DNA of 64,000 nucleotides from Nephromyces sp. MM_2019 (lineage: Eukaryota > Apicomplexa > Aconoidasida > Nephromycida): positions 72,317 through 136,316 of the forward strand of contig JADHZB010000963.1 in the NCBI GenBank assembly GCA_015657535.1. The letters run 5' to 3'. Shown in pieces: positions 1 through 12,915 of the stretch (within the stretch, counting starts at the first letter, position 1; each line of letters begins with the position of its first letter). A program made the translations under genes and the position numbers. The notes under the pieces were generated by a model. It was given only the letters and a program-made list of their open reading frames with translations, searched no databases and was not told the DNA's origin.

Positions 1-3000
1 ATTCTCCCGCCATAACTTTAAGACATGCTGTGCTCGAATGTCCTACCATAGATGTACAGGAGGCCACATCACGCATGTAAAAATCAAATTATATAATCCT
101 TTTGCGAAGATACTGAGACATTACAGCCTTTTTTCCTCTTATATTTTAAATCAATATAAAAATCACATTATGTACTCGCATGGTCTTGGCTCTGAGATAT
201 ATCAGCTTACCAAGCACACCTGAAATGCAAGTTTATCTCATTTCACACCAATGTGTCTGTTTCTTCGTTTTTCTGTTGACTATGTACAGCATCCAGCACC
301 TATTTAGCTGTATTAGTTCTGCATAGAAAATTAAAAGATTTTTTTGAGAAAATTGCAGGATTTTCTTGCGGTGGCTCCGGTGTAGCGCGGAGCATTATTT
401 TTAATAACCTACTTTGAATCGCTTTTATTCCCAATTTATTTAATTCATTTGCTGAGTGGCGAGGCTACGCGGAGGTATCGAATTCGCCCCAGCTAATTTC
501 TGCCTGGCCTATGCAACAGCACAGCCTGCAAGCTTTTATCAGCGAGGTCAGCGAAACAAAATAGTATGCCAGCAGCAACAAAACTTCCTGCCAAAGCTGC
601 ACGTCGGAAATCTAGGCAAGATCGTAACGCCCTTAATTCAGCTTCTTGTCCTATTGCTGCTGTCTAATCAAATGCTTAGATCACCAGCATAGCACTACGC
701 TTTGGTAACAGCCCAGAAGATGATTCAGCATTTATGTCCTTGAAAATTTCGCTTGGAATTTTCCGTAGCTCATTGCTTCCGTCTAGAAGCAGATACGCTT
801 TAAGACACTCAATAGCAGAAATAAAAAGCAATGACCACACAATTCAAGCGATGGGCTATCGGGCAGCGCGCTCTTTCACACATTTTACATCATTGAGCTT
901 TTTATTATGTTACATATATTAGCTTCATGTGAATTAGCGAACTGGTTATCAATTCCTCAGTCACTTAAAGTCGTGTTTAAATACCTATATATGCACTTCA
1001 ATGGCAGACAAGTAGCACTTTCCACTCAGGTGGAATTCCCAGTGTTTTGAGCATGCAGTAAAGCGTTGCTCCAAGGGTTTCAGTAGTGGGGCAAACAGTG
1101 CGACATGGGTATGCTTCTTGATATCATATGCTCGAACTATAGATGACCGAACATTGAGCTTTAGTAATTTTTTTTTTGTATCATCTACTTACTAAAAAAC
1201 GTATCCTATAAAGTCAACTTGCAAAAAAAATAATTTAAGCGCGCCTTTTCAGAAGGCTCCTACGTGAATAGCGTGCGCTTCTTCAGATTTTTAGCATATT
1301 ATGGTGAGCAAGTATGCTATTTTATCTCAATAACTTATAAGCATATTTAGTATCATTGTATAAGCGAGAAACTAGAACTGTAAATTCTCATAGCATCTTT
1401 ATTGTTACTCGATGAAAAATACTAGTAGGCTGAACTACGCTATTTCAAAAATATTTCCCTTGTAATGAAACTGCTTTATCAAAAGAGGGATATGCTGTTT
1501 TTTATTCTGGTTTTCGTGATACTACAGAGGAAAAATATTCTTCCTTCTTGATCTGCACATTTGAACATACCAGCAGAACATGCTCTGGCTTTTCCGCTGT
1601 CCAAGCTTGTGCTCTTACATAAGCTGGACAATATGAATATCCAAGCAACGAAAAAATGTAGGAAATCTGTTTTATCTTATATATTTGTGCGTAAACAAAT
1701 TGCTGCGCTACCAGCGGAGATTATCATATTTTTAACTAAATAATGTATCTGATACAGAGGGGCTAAGATTTACAAAATAGGACAACCTTCAATGTACTGG
1801 TGCATTTTCAGCAAATTCTCAAGTCATCAAATAACGTGGTGTGTAAGTCCACTCGCATGATTGGCCCGAAGAATTCATATTCAGTTTCCGTGTTGCAATG
1901 GAGGATGCAGATTTAACCCATGCATCATTGGATGTGGTGCATCTCACAAGTATTTTATGCAAAGACTCCCAGATATCCTGAAATATGATGCGTCATGCTG
2001 AAAATAGCACTCTAGTTATTCGTCTTCTCCCGTGCTATATATGCTGTTAATGCTGAATGAATGAATTACTTCCGCATTACACTGTATCTTTAGATGCGCC
2101 TCTGCCGTACTATATACCCCGCTTATTTGTATGGTCGTGCTTTTAGCGCTTTCCCTGAAAAATTCGAATCTCTGAACACTTCTGATACTCCTCTTTGAGG
2201 CAGAATAAAGACTCCACTTATTCATTTAGATATCTTAGTGTTATCGCACATTTGAGGATATCCATATTCTTTTACTCCGTATGCCTGTGCCTACCGCTCA
2301 TTACTAGGGTGATGACGCTGACTTAGTAACTACATATTACCGTGAAAGCACCGGAAGGCGCCGCAACTAATCGTGGTTGATAAGCTTGGGCAGTTCTCGT
2401 GGTGTTAGGCTAGTTCTCTTTGGGTTGAGATAGTTCTCGTGGCGTTGGGCCAACCACTGTTTCTAGGCTCTACGGGGTTTTCGATACTTAACCCGGTCGC
2501 TAGGGTTGATTTAGTGGATAAGGGAATAGGTCGCCTTGCCTTGGTGAGCACCTTCGAAAATTATAACTTAGCCTAGATTACAAGAGCAAGTCAATAGCAA
2601 AGCTGTGACCAACGATTGGACTATCATAAAAGGAAGATGCATGTTTCGAGAATGATTGGATGAAAGCGAAAAATTGGGGTCTGATATCTCATTATCGTGT
2701 GCCTATACTTCATAATTCTTCGTTTTTCCCACTTCAATTTGAAGCTGCAACTGTGCGATAATCGTTTTGCCACACGCTGGTACCATCGAAAGCTCTGTGA
2801 AAAAGCTAGCAGATAGCTTAGTGCTTTTTCATTTTCAGCTCCGGGGAGTGCCCTCGTTGCACGCAAAATGTGCTGCGACGGTAAGCTTCTGTGCTTTGAT
2901 GCATTCTAACTTAGGTACAAGCTTTGAGAAATGCCTCTCAACAGCCGCCGCGGATGTGGTACGAATTTTCTCAAGTTTTGAACTATTATGCCTTGATAAG

Positions 3001-4154
3001 GCAAAAATACGTTGGGTTATATACTGTTAGGGAGCACCCAAGGCTGAATGTTGACTGATATGTTATCTTCCAAGTGTCGTCCAATTAATTATACAGCTAA
3101 GCTAAAGAAGGATACGAGCCACCATCGGGCATATCACCACTTTCTTTGAGCTACGTAATGCTATACTAATAGCAACAAATCTTAGCTTCCTTTCATATCC
3201 CTAACGAGGACCTCATAGATTAGCTGCGTCTTATAAGTCATGACAAATAACCCCCCACTGAAATTGTAGAAATTAGCATCTGAGCCTACAGCTGGCTGAT
3301 GCAATCTACGTGGCTGGTGTGATATCTTGCGTGATATCGCAGCTAATAATAACCACCTGCGTAGTGTGCACGCAAGGCTCAAAATTTGCGACTGAAAAAA
3401 GTGGGAGCAAATGGTTTTATTGTGAAACAACCGCGCCAGCACCGTAATTTCCGGAATATAAAAATAGAAAAGAAAAAACTTTGTGAAGAGTTTTTGTTGA
3501 CTGCTACAACATTGTGGTGTTCACTTTTTACGACGTGGCAGTTTAGTGCTCACAGCGTCCCTTAGAGGACATTTTTTTTTCCATACAGTAGCAGCATCGG
3601 ATAATTTTAATGAAGATTAATAAAAGCTTGATGTGCGCTTAGTCTCCGCTGCAAAGTTCATAAGAATAACTGCTTTTTTGAATAACTTGCTTGGAGATGT
3701 GCTATTCTACTTTTTTTTATGACGATATATGTCGATGCTTGTTAGTGGGCATGACCCCGGTAAATTCGTGCGATGAATTGCCATATCGAAGTGCCCCTCA
3801 TCTCAGTTCGCGCGAAGTCTATCAAGATTAAATTATAGTAGTTCTCATACATTTCGGGATATAATTATCGAAAATTCTCATTAAAAGCTTGTATTTTCTT
3901 TAGTACTTAGGATAGCACATATCCTTCAAAGGTATGACCTGGCCCATGACATTATTAACGCATTCTTTGGGGAAAAAAAAGCTTATATTCTGAAGTATAG
4001 ACGTGCCGATATACTGGCAATAATAAGACGTAGTAGATGTCGGGATATTCCAACATTAAGCCTTATATAGTCAAATATTTCTCTTATAGGCGCCCTCTCA
4101 AACTCCGCTTCTTTGATCGAAATGAAGGTTTGAGAATACCTGTCCCTTTTAATT
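1..4154. other. No supported gene; AT-rich spacer
   Basis: All open frames here are short (up to about 87 codons) and none shows a recognisable domain or a phase-consistent chain of exons. The frame at 2767-3030 (+) is the longest clean one, but it has no family resemblance that I can see. A short degenerate repeat lies at about 2390-2450. The next gene starts at 4155. Confidence 0.5.
2390..2450. repeat. Short degenerate tandem repeat (about 20-25 bp unit)
   Basis: The phrase 'agttctcgtgg.gtt.ggc' occurs twice, with a weaker middle copy 'agttctctttgggttgaga'. This gives about three imperfect copies in 60 bp. No coding or structural meaning is evident. Confidence 0.5.
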
Positions 4155-7100
4155 ATGGATGAAAAGAGAGAACAGCAAGTTCCTAGCTATGAATGGTTAT
4201 GGAACTGTATCGCAATTTTTGTTATGGCCGCAGTTGGGCTACACATCTTTGCTGCCTTGTCCCACACTTGGCACTCCGCCGAGAGAATAGGTAATCATTG
4301 AATATGCCGTTCTCACAACATGATGCACAGTTCGCGAGCTTATCGTGCCCCATTCTTTCTCTCTTATTTCCCTGTTACGCTAAGCTTTTGAAAAATCAGT
4401 CAGAAATTAATGTCCAATTTAATGATGAAATGTTGCAAGAATACCAAAAATATTTTTTCCTGCGTATAAGGTGCAAGTTATTATTTGACGATATTGCCTG
4501 AAAATTTTGCTGGGCGGAGACGCCATTGCGAAAGCGCTAGTGCTTTCCGGGTATGGGGCAGGCCCAAGTCAAACAAGCAGAAAAACATATGTAATAATGA
4601 TTACTGCGAACTGAGCACACAACAAGGTATTGTACCGTTGATGTGCTCACAGGAAGCCATGGAAGGCAATGTAACTGCTCGCATGATTAATGTTTTAAGC
4701 CAAATGAAACATGTCCAATCGCCCGTTGCTATGAGCTATTCACCACCGTATCTCACTTAGCAATTTCGGTTTGTTTTCAAGTGTAGATCAATTACTTACC
4801 TTTTTGCCTATCCCTTGCATGTCATGCTTTGGAAACTGTGAAATACCACAACCATAAAACTTTATAGAGTAATATCCCATAACGCGCATCACTAAATGGC
4901 GCATTCAAAGAAGTGTCATCATGTCGAGTTCATCACTCTTATTGTAAGATTAACTTATTACACGCATTAATAGCTAGAATAAATAGTTAATGCGGGTAAA
5001 AAAGCAAGTTTCGCCTGCTGCTTCTTTTGAAGCTAGCAAAATAGCTAAAAACAGTACTGCAAATATGTCATAATGCACTCATAGCGCTCAAACAATCGAA
5101 GCTGATCATTCTTAAAGTCATTCTTGTTTAAAGATTTTTCGACCCGCATGCGGCATGGAAAATACTACTTAGAAATCAATATATCAATTTCTCCGCTTAG
5201 ATTATACCTACGTCTTCAAGAGTACAAGAAGGAATCACTCGGTAGGGGCCGTACACTATGGCCTATATTTTGTCAATTATGATGATGGTGCCGTAATCGA
5301 AAGTTGGGATCAGCGGCTGCTGCTACTTCAGGTATATCGACTAAATCTTACTGACATGACAGCAGCGGAACATAGTGCAACTTAACGTATTCTATCTACA
5401 CTACGCTAATCGTACAAAACTAACTAGTGCTTGCGACATTTTTAATAAATTTTTGATATAAATTCCTTATTTGTATTGTGACTTGATTAATATGAAGTGG
5501 TAAAGCTACCAAGCTACTAGGAAAAATCTGAAATAAGGTATCTAGTAAGCAAAATAGGATAATATTATGAGTAAGTAATCTGTAAGCACATTATTGTAGT
5601 TCATAAAACTTACTGATAAGCAACTGTACCTAGAGTAAGGAGTTTTTTCTGATTCAGTATCATTACCGTCTGCTCAGAGTGTACGCCTAGTAGAACACTG
5701 ATAAAGATACATGCACACGTATTTTTCAGCTAGATTATACTGGCTTTGTTAAATGCTTAACTTTAAAGGTTTAAATACATGGCGGTATCTTATTGATATT
5801 GACAGCATAGTCGCCGAATAGATGTAGATCACCCTTGTTAATAAAACAAAAAGCTTCAAGATAGGAGCTTCGTGCGACTGTTTTGTTCATAATTTGGGCT
5901 TATGCTGAGATAACTGGTAATTAGCGGAATTAGTTACAACAAATGAATCAAATGCTGCGTGATACCTAAAGTATTGCTTTGAGTTATTATTGCAAACCAC
6001 AGAACAAGATTGAGCAGGCTATATCCGGCGATGCTAATACAGCACAAAATAAAGTGCTATCTTTGTGGAGCAGCATGTGCCCAACAACATGTCAGGAAGC
6101 CCTACGAAACCGCGAAGTAAAGTACAAGACAATAAGGCTACTAAATTTATTGGTAGGAAGGGCTTAGAATGTATCTCAGCTGGCTCGATGAAGGTGTAAA
6201 TTTTATGTCTGATGCCCTTTCAGCGTTGTACAATTTTTTTGTTCCATTAATTGTCAAGATTCTATCGCTTTATTACTTCAAACCTCACAATTTTGTAATA
6301 AGCTCTAAAAAATTGTGTTTATTTACAGCTGTTGGCGGCGCTGGCGACTAGTGGCATATTGAGCGCCTTGGCCATCGCATGGTTACTGCTCCAAGGGAGG
6401 GACTTCATGGTACTTATGGTAAGCCTCAGAATTTTCAAACCCAAAAACAGCGATTTTCCATTTAGCTATCATTGTAGTTATTGTCACACTCCTTACGAAT
6501 TTATTTTGCAAGGCAGCAATTTCTCGTGATAATGAATTTTCCAGTTAGCTGAACGCTTGGGATATAAGGGAGAAAACATGAAGAAATTATTTAAATTATG
6601 TTCGGGTCTGGATTTTTACTGCAGAGTTGTTGGCTAGTTTCGGCGCTGTTATGCATCATCTTCGGAGCTTGCTGGTTTTGGCAAACAAATTTGGCCTGGA
6701 GTTCAATAGTAGTTAATCAGCAGGTAAAATATATCTTAGGAATGTAGTCAGTTGCATGACTAAGCATACTAATGGAAAATAGGATGTCCTCATGCATAAC
6801 ACGTAAAGTAAGTTCGGTACCAACTTTACCTTTCAAGAACCCCGCGTATGGGCATGGGCCTGAAGTTCGACTAATTAAGCTTAACATGACAAGTTTTCAT
6901 TAAGTTTAATAAACGCAGACGAGCCATCAGCTAAAATTACATATCAATATCACGAACTACTATCCACAGATGCCGCTACCTAAAGTCAACGTTAGCTTTT
7001 TCGCTTTCGCTGCTGGAGCCGGGCTATATGCTTTAGCTGCCCTTGGAGTGTTTATTGCAGACTATTTGGACAAGAGGGCTCGCAGAAAATTAGTAAGTGA

Positions 7101-8777
7101 TAATATGTTCATTAACGCTGACGGTCTGATTGCCTGACGTAAACGAATGATTCATCGGCAAAGAGGGCGCACGATGCTACTACTTTCACTGCATAATAGC
7201 AGACATCAATTCTAGGCTCCGATTATTTTGCTAAAAAATAAAAAAGCACACAAGTGGCATATTATATTAGTCGTTGAACAAGCAGAAAATTCAGAAGTAG
7301 ATAATCTTGGTTTCTACGAAACATACCCAGCATGATGCAAGAAGTTCGATTATACACATTTTTTTCTAATAAAAAGAAAGTTAGCCAAAGATGTTGGCTT
7401 TATTGGTAGCGTACATTATGGTAGATGACAGATAAGCATTTCCAAAAATAAGCAGCTTGAGCATATTATCTCTAGCGATCTCTACTTATCTACAGAAGGA
7501 GGCTTCGCTAACGCAGCATCTCATTGAGCAGCAATACGGAGGTAAATATACATGAAATGCATTTCGTCTGAAGGTGCCATGAGGATGTGAGAGTCAGCGT
7601 TATCACAAAAATATTAATTACCACTTATCCCACTTGTGGGTCTTGAGGCTTCATATTTTGACTATAAACTCAGTGAAGTCCTAGTCTAGTTTTTGGTTAT
7701 AAAGCCCATGTTATGACTGCGACTCAGATAACAGGGGCATGCAAGCTCACGACGCAAGGAAAAACTTGTGGAAAGCATAGTTATGTAGCAAAGAATGAGT
7801 GCATGGCGGCAATATACCGTAAAAAAATTCTTGCCAACTATTTTTAAGAAGAAATATTTATATTGAAGTACTCACGCGCTAGAATGACATAATTTTATGA
7901 TGCTTTTTATAGGATTTCCTGGTATGTATAACACCTACCCGCCGTCATGGCAGCAAGATCAAAAATATCCACTAAGTATGGGTATGCGATCAGGGCAGGG
8001 GGGGTCCGCAATGCCCTATTTTCCCTCTCCGTATGGATCCAGTGCTTCTAGTTCACTGGGTACGAATTTTCTCGGGCAACCCCAAACGCCTAATGCGTTC
8101 GGAGCTATGCCTTACATACCAGGCCAGATGCCTGGACAACACTTGCATCCAATGATGCAAAACAAAGGCGCTACAGCAGGCTCTATGCCTCCACCAGGAA
8201 TGAATATGGGCATACCACAGTTCCCCACCGAGGTAAGGCGTTCTTTCCTGAAAAATCATAACCTCTGCATAGAGGTGAATGAATTTCTAAAGTGTATAGC
8301 GGTTAAAAAAAGGAACTAGTATACAGGAAAACAACACTTTGGTAAATTCAAGTTGAACGATTAACAGTTATATTCATAAAAAATTGGTTTCGTTTTCTTA
8401 TTCTGGGAATATCGTCATATGAGCAATGAAATTAGAATTGTAAGTTTTAACCATTTGCCAATGAATTCGTTCTTTTGTTGATAATATATTATTTGCTCAA
8501 TTCATGCATTTAGCAGCATTATGGAGTAAATCTACCATAGTAAAGATGTACCCTATGCGAAAATAACAATCACAACAAAAGGATCAAAATTGCATGTCAT
8601 TTGCTTTTTGGGGTTAAAGTGTATGTCTCACATTGTTCTCCTTTATTGGCGTGATTTCTTGTGAAAATAGTGCAAGAAACAGATTTACATGAACACGAAC
8701 TCTCGTTCTACATGCAGGCTGGGAAAAGAGGGTCTCCGCCACACGCTTATGGAATGCCATACGGCATAGGGAGATGA
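4155..8777 (+). CDS. Claudin-like four-pass membrane protein (CLAMP-like)
   Basis: Exons seen: 4155-4290, tentative 4471 to about 4672, about 5984-6152, 6329-6418, 6625-6723, 6970-7092, 7496-7541, 7913-8232 and 8718-8777 (TGA). From 6329 to the stop every junction keeps codon phase. Four hydrophobic segments are visible: exon 1 (residues about 17-36), the 6152/6329 junction, the 6418/6625 junction and 6970-7092. The loop after segment 1 has a Trp just past the membrane (HTW) and an LWSSMCPTTC motif near 6062-6095, recalling the claudin W..LW..C..C signature, although the LW-to-C spacing is one residue longer. The cytoplasmic tail (7913-8777) is rich in Pro, Met, Gly and Gln. Four passes plus a Pro-rich tail match CLAMP, the claudin-like apicomplexan microneme protein needed for host-cell invasion. 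The GAPM family is the alternative, but it has six passes. The borders of exons 2 and 3 are uncertain. Confidence 0.6.
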
Positions 8778-11417
8778 TCTCGCGATCAACCATGAGCATC
8801 CAGAGGACAGTCGGAGTTACTCCAATGAAATTTTCCGCTACACCGCAGTATCCAGCTTTTCAGAGATATCGTCTCTTGGAAGAGCTCTACATCAATTAAT
8901 GCGTGATAAGGATAAATTTCGAGCAGAAGCTTGTAATTTTTCCTTAGGAAGAAACCTACAATACACTATAAGCAGTGTGAAGTAATACGAGCACGTAGTT
9001 TCAAGTTGCCTTGCGCCTCATAGACTTTTCTCGTGAACAAGCTTGTGTGACAGTTGTCATTCAAACACTGCTATGCTATTTAAAGCGCTAAGTTGATCCC
9101 GCTGTTTCACTGTAAGGGATGAGGGCTCTAGTGGATGCATGTGGCCTTTTGCAGCTCAGAGAGGGCTCTTTCCTTGGTTACTTTTATGCCACAGTCCTTG
9201 CTACCCCCTACATTAGCGACCGTCCTGTGGCGCCTTCTTTGCAATGTGCAGCATCAAAGCAATAATGCATATCATTCAGGTACCGATTCTAACTGTAGCA
9301 GTAGCATCGCCCACAGAGGAGTGCAGCGATTCCTAGAAAAACGGATATGGCTTATAGGCTTCTCGTGGGTATCTGTCATCTTCGGCTAATGAGCAGCTTA
9401 TAGAAGTATACTAGATATAATTTTGTTCTGGATTCACTGCCGTGCTGCATATGAGCTTCGGTTACAACGTAAAAAGGAGAAGCATTGGGTGCATCTTTCT
9501 GGGATCATGGGATACTGCTCAGCAGATTTCTAAGCGTGAGTATAATGGGCGGTGCAGAGTCGCATTAGTCTAGCTGAAGTCCTCTAATAAACGAGCAGAG
9601 CAAATCGCACAAACTAAACTTCAAATGACCTTGTTTTGGAGCTACGATTTTTATGCCTCAAATAATCTTGGTTATTAAGCTAAAATGCCATAATAGGCTC
9701 ACTCTTTAAAACATAAGAACTAAATGATCACAAATTACAACACGACAGTAGCACTTAAAAGTAAGCGCTGCCACCAAGTAACTAGGTATGAGGATCGGAT
9801 AAACTTTCCTTCTCAGTTAGTAAAACAATATCTTGCATAGTTATTCAATGATTGAATTGCTTAATAAAGTTCATATACTATTTGTGCTTAATAACTTTAA
9901 ATAACTCCATGGCAGACAGCCGGCCACAGTCCTGAGTTTGTGGTGATTGGCGCCTACTATGCTAGGGAATTTTTTTTTCTGATGCACAGTAAGCTACTTT
10001 TCTTTATGATAAGGTGCATAGTTTATGTATATGTAATATACTCTGATTGCTTCTCATGTTCACTTTGCTGCAAAGGTTCCGGACTACAGCGTAGAAGATG
10101 CATAAGGCAGGAGGTACTTGCTGGGTTTGAAGCCGCTAATAAAGAAAGTATAATCACATGATGCCAAATATAATGCAACATTCCTCCGTACAGTAAACAA
10201 GCAACATTTTTGCGGTCTCGTTGATTTAATTTCTTGAATTACCTTCTGATGCTAGCTTGCAGCTGCAGAAATACAGAAACTGCATAATTTACAGCAGTAC
10301 ACTTAGCTAGCCTCCAGCGGCATAGAGTATTTACTATAACGCATTTTCCCAAAAAACGAGATGTTAATACAAAGTCCCACAGCGATCAATTCACAAGCCA
10401 AATTTCCTGAAATACGTATACACAAGCCAAGGTATAGGAGCACTAAAATGCAGTACGACTCAACGCGGTATTAAACGGAAATAGAGTCCCCTTACCAAGA
10501 TTTAAAAACATTCCTGCAGCAGGCAGGACGATGCGATATGCTTGAATTTTGAAGTAAAACAGACACGTGGAACATTGCATTATTAAGTAGTTTCAGTCCT
10601 GCGCCAGGAAAATTTAAAGGAATCTTGAAGTTATAGCGTAAAATTTCTTGCATTTTGCCCCAGGGAACATTCCCAAGTGCTTTTGCAGCTAGAATATATG
10701 TTCTTAAGCTAAGCTAACGGTGCTTTAAATATTATATAATTTCAAAGAAAAAACCATTTAAAATTATGTTATCCCCTAAGACTTAAAGCAAAGCCAAAAA
10801 AAATTGAGCTCGTTTTGTTCTGCTTCTATTTACATAAGCAGTCCGATTAAGCAAGTTCTATGGTCTTTTGCAGCTTGGTATAGCGTCTTGTTAATTGCTT
10901 CCATACAACTTGGTAAACAAATTTGAGCGATGGGGCAGCTTAGCAATGACGATACGCGGTTTGCCTCCGCCATACTTATTCGCTGATACCAGTGCAATTG
11001 GTATTAAAGGATTTAATATCAAATACGAAAGCTACACGCTTCAAAAATATACAAAAGACTATTTGTTTCTAGCACTAGAATTAATAGCGTCCACAACCTG
11101 AGTATTTAGTAGTACTCAATACTTATTCATGCACTCAATTTAAGAAATTCCACAATAAGCAAGAGAGAGGGAACAAATCGAAATTAACATTTGGAGAGAA
11201 CTTCATTCAATGCTTTATACTTGAGGCGTTATTCCGTGTGGAGCATATGTGTATGCTGCCTTACTCGATATCTCGGAAAATCTAAACATTTTGAAATAGG
11301 GAGAGAGGTGTCAGGCTCGACTTCCTATAAGAGGCTAATTCATGATGTACTTGACCACTTCCGGCTTCTTAATGTTAGGCTCAAAGTAGCTACGCTACTT
11401 TCTCGGAGGAAGCGAAT
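8778..11417. other. Intergenic spacer, convergent gene ends
   Basis: This lies between the 3' end of the CLAMP-like gene (+) and the 3' end of the p25-alpha gene (-). Frames at 9135-9389, 9940-10161 and 10895-11101 are open but show no domain, no compositional signature and no partner exons. I see nothing else here. Confidence 0.5.
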
Positions 11418-12915
11418 CTAGTTTACCTTTCGTCCACGCACATCAGGAGTAGATCTATCACATAAATCTGCCATGCTTACGGCCTTTCCTCCAGAAGGAG
11501 CATTCGGAGCATAACTTGAAAACGTTGACCTGAATTTCGAGTTGGAAGTGTCAACTGTTGTAGGGCCACCATGTGCATGAACCCCTGTATATGTACTCTT
11601 GTCTTCATAAAATCTCACAGGTTCTGCTTTAGTCCCTGTGTAACGTGGACCCTCACATGCAGAAAGAGCCTCGGATATAGTTTCAAGGGGAACGTTCTTT
11701 CTTTCTGCAGCAAACTCCATAGCCTTTAAGAACTCATCGAGGTTTATTCTTTTAGCACCCTAGGACCAAAGTTAACATAAAAACCTCTGTATTTAATTTT
11801 ATAGCGCTCATAGAGGTTCAGAATTATGTAGAAGCATATATAGCATTCTATTCACTTTCTAAAGTAAACGAAGAACACGTTGGACAGAGGGTTACACTTT
11901 ATCCTAGCAGAGAGCTACTTGGCAAAATGAGCATATCTATAGGTTTACCGAAGTCACAGCACCTTTTGGTATCGAACTCGCAAACTCATGAAATAAACTT
12001 CAACGAGGGAAAGAAGCAAATTAGGAGCTCGCGAAGATGCTTCGTCTTTTATCTTATTGAGTCAACTGATACTATGCCTCCCCTTCGATAATTCTTGTGA
12101 GTTGCGTAATTACTGTATGCTTCGGTACTATATAAGAAAATTAGTTTTGTTTAGTATGGTTGGACTTTGAAATTAATGATTTAAGGTTATGAGGATAGCC
12201 TCTGTACGAAGGCAGGATAAGCGTAAACGCTGCTAGCAGTTGAAAGCAAAATTGTTTGACAGACCATTTTCTCATGAAGCAGCTCTTATCGATACCGTAG
12301 AGTTAGCGTTAATTTTTTTATTTTTGCGGCAGAGAATTACGCGCGCTTACTTTTCATTAGTACCACAGATGACAGCCACTTACCAATTCAACTATCGAAG
12401 ATGCCATATACCACAGCTGTATAGCGATTATCTCCAGTATGTATACCCTTGCAACAAACCAATTATACTTTAACTTTAGCATAATAAGCACCATCATCAA
12501 CGCACGGCCAATCATTTTGCTTACGAATTGCTAACCACTAGATGAGGGCCGAAAATGGTATCCAAGTAATTACTTTTATGTGCAAAGCAAGCAACCCGTT
12601 CTTATAATGCTCCATATATTAGATTGAGTAATCATTTCTCACAGGATTTATCCTTGATGTGCGAATATTTTGTTAACGAAAGTGGTCTACTTATCCTATT
12701 AAAACTTAACCTACCCTTGCCTTGACTTTCGTGAAAATCAGGTCACAGTCAGTTACAGTAAGACTTTTATCCAGAATATTGGCTTCTTTGCATAGCTTCA
12801 CGAAAGTACGACTGTCCATGGCTTCATTTCCAAGAGTGAACAAGTAAAAAGCTTCTCTGAACCCCATCGTGCGCAGCAGTAACGTAGCTCCTGTTCTGTA
12901 CTCAAAGCAAGTCAT
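11418..12915 (-). CDS. p25-alpha / TPPP-family protein
   Basis: Two exons: 12715-12915 (ATG at 12915) and 11418-11759 (stop TAG at 11418-11420), joined in phase 0 for about 180 residues. The p25-alpha core is clear: a FREAFYLFTLGNEAMDS stretch, FVKLCKEANI, then DLIFTKVKA at the end of exon 1 and GAKRINLDEFLKAM at the start of exon 2. The C-terminal part has GPRYTGTK and KSTYTGVHAHGG, resembling the flexible TPPP tail. Family members bind and bundle microtubules and occur mainly in ciliated eukaryotes and apicomplexans. No doublecortin domain follows, so this is not apicortin. A second in-frame Met at 12855 or an upstream non-coding exon is possible. The length equals that of compact TPPP proteins. 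Confidence 0.85.

Noticed and set aside
4155..8777. Assignment to the GAPM glideosome membrane family
   Set aside because: Only four membrane segments and a claudin-like loop are visible; GAPMs have six passes and lack this Pro/Met-rich tail. Not excluded.
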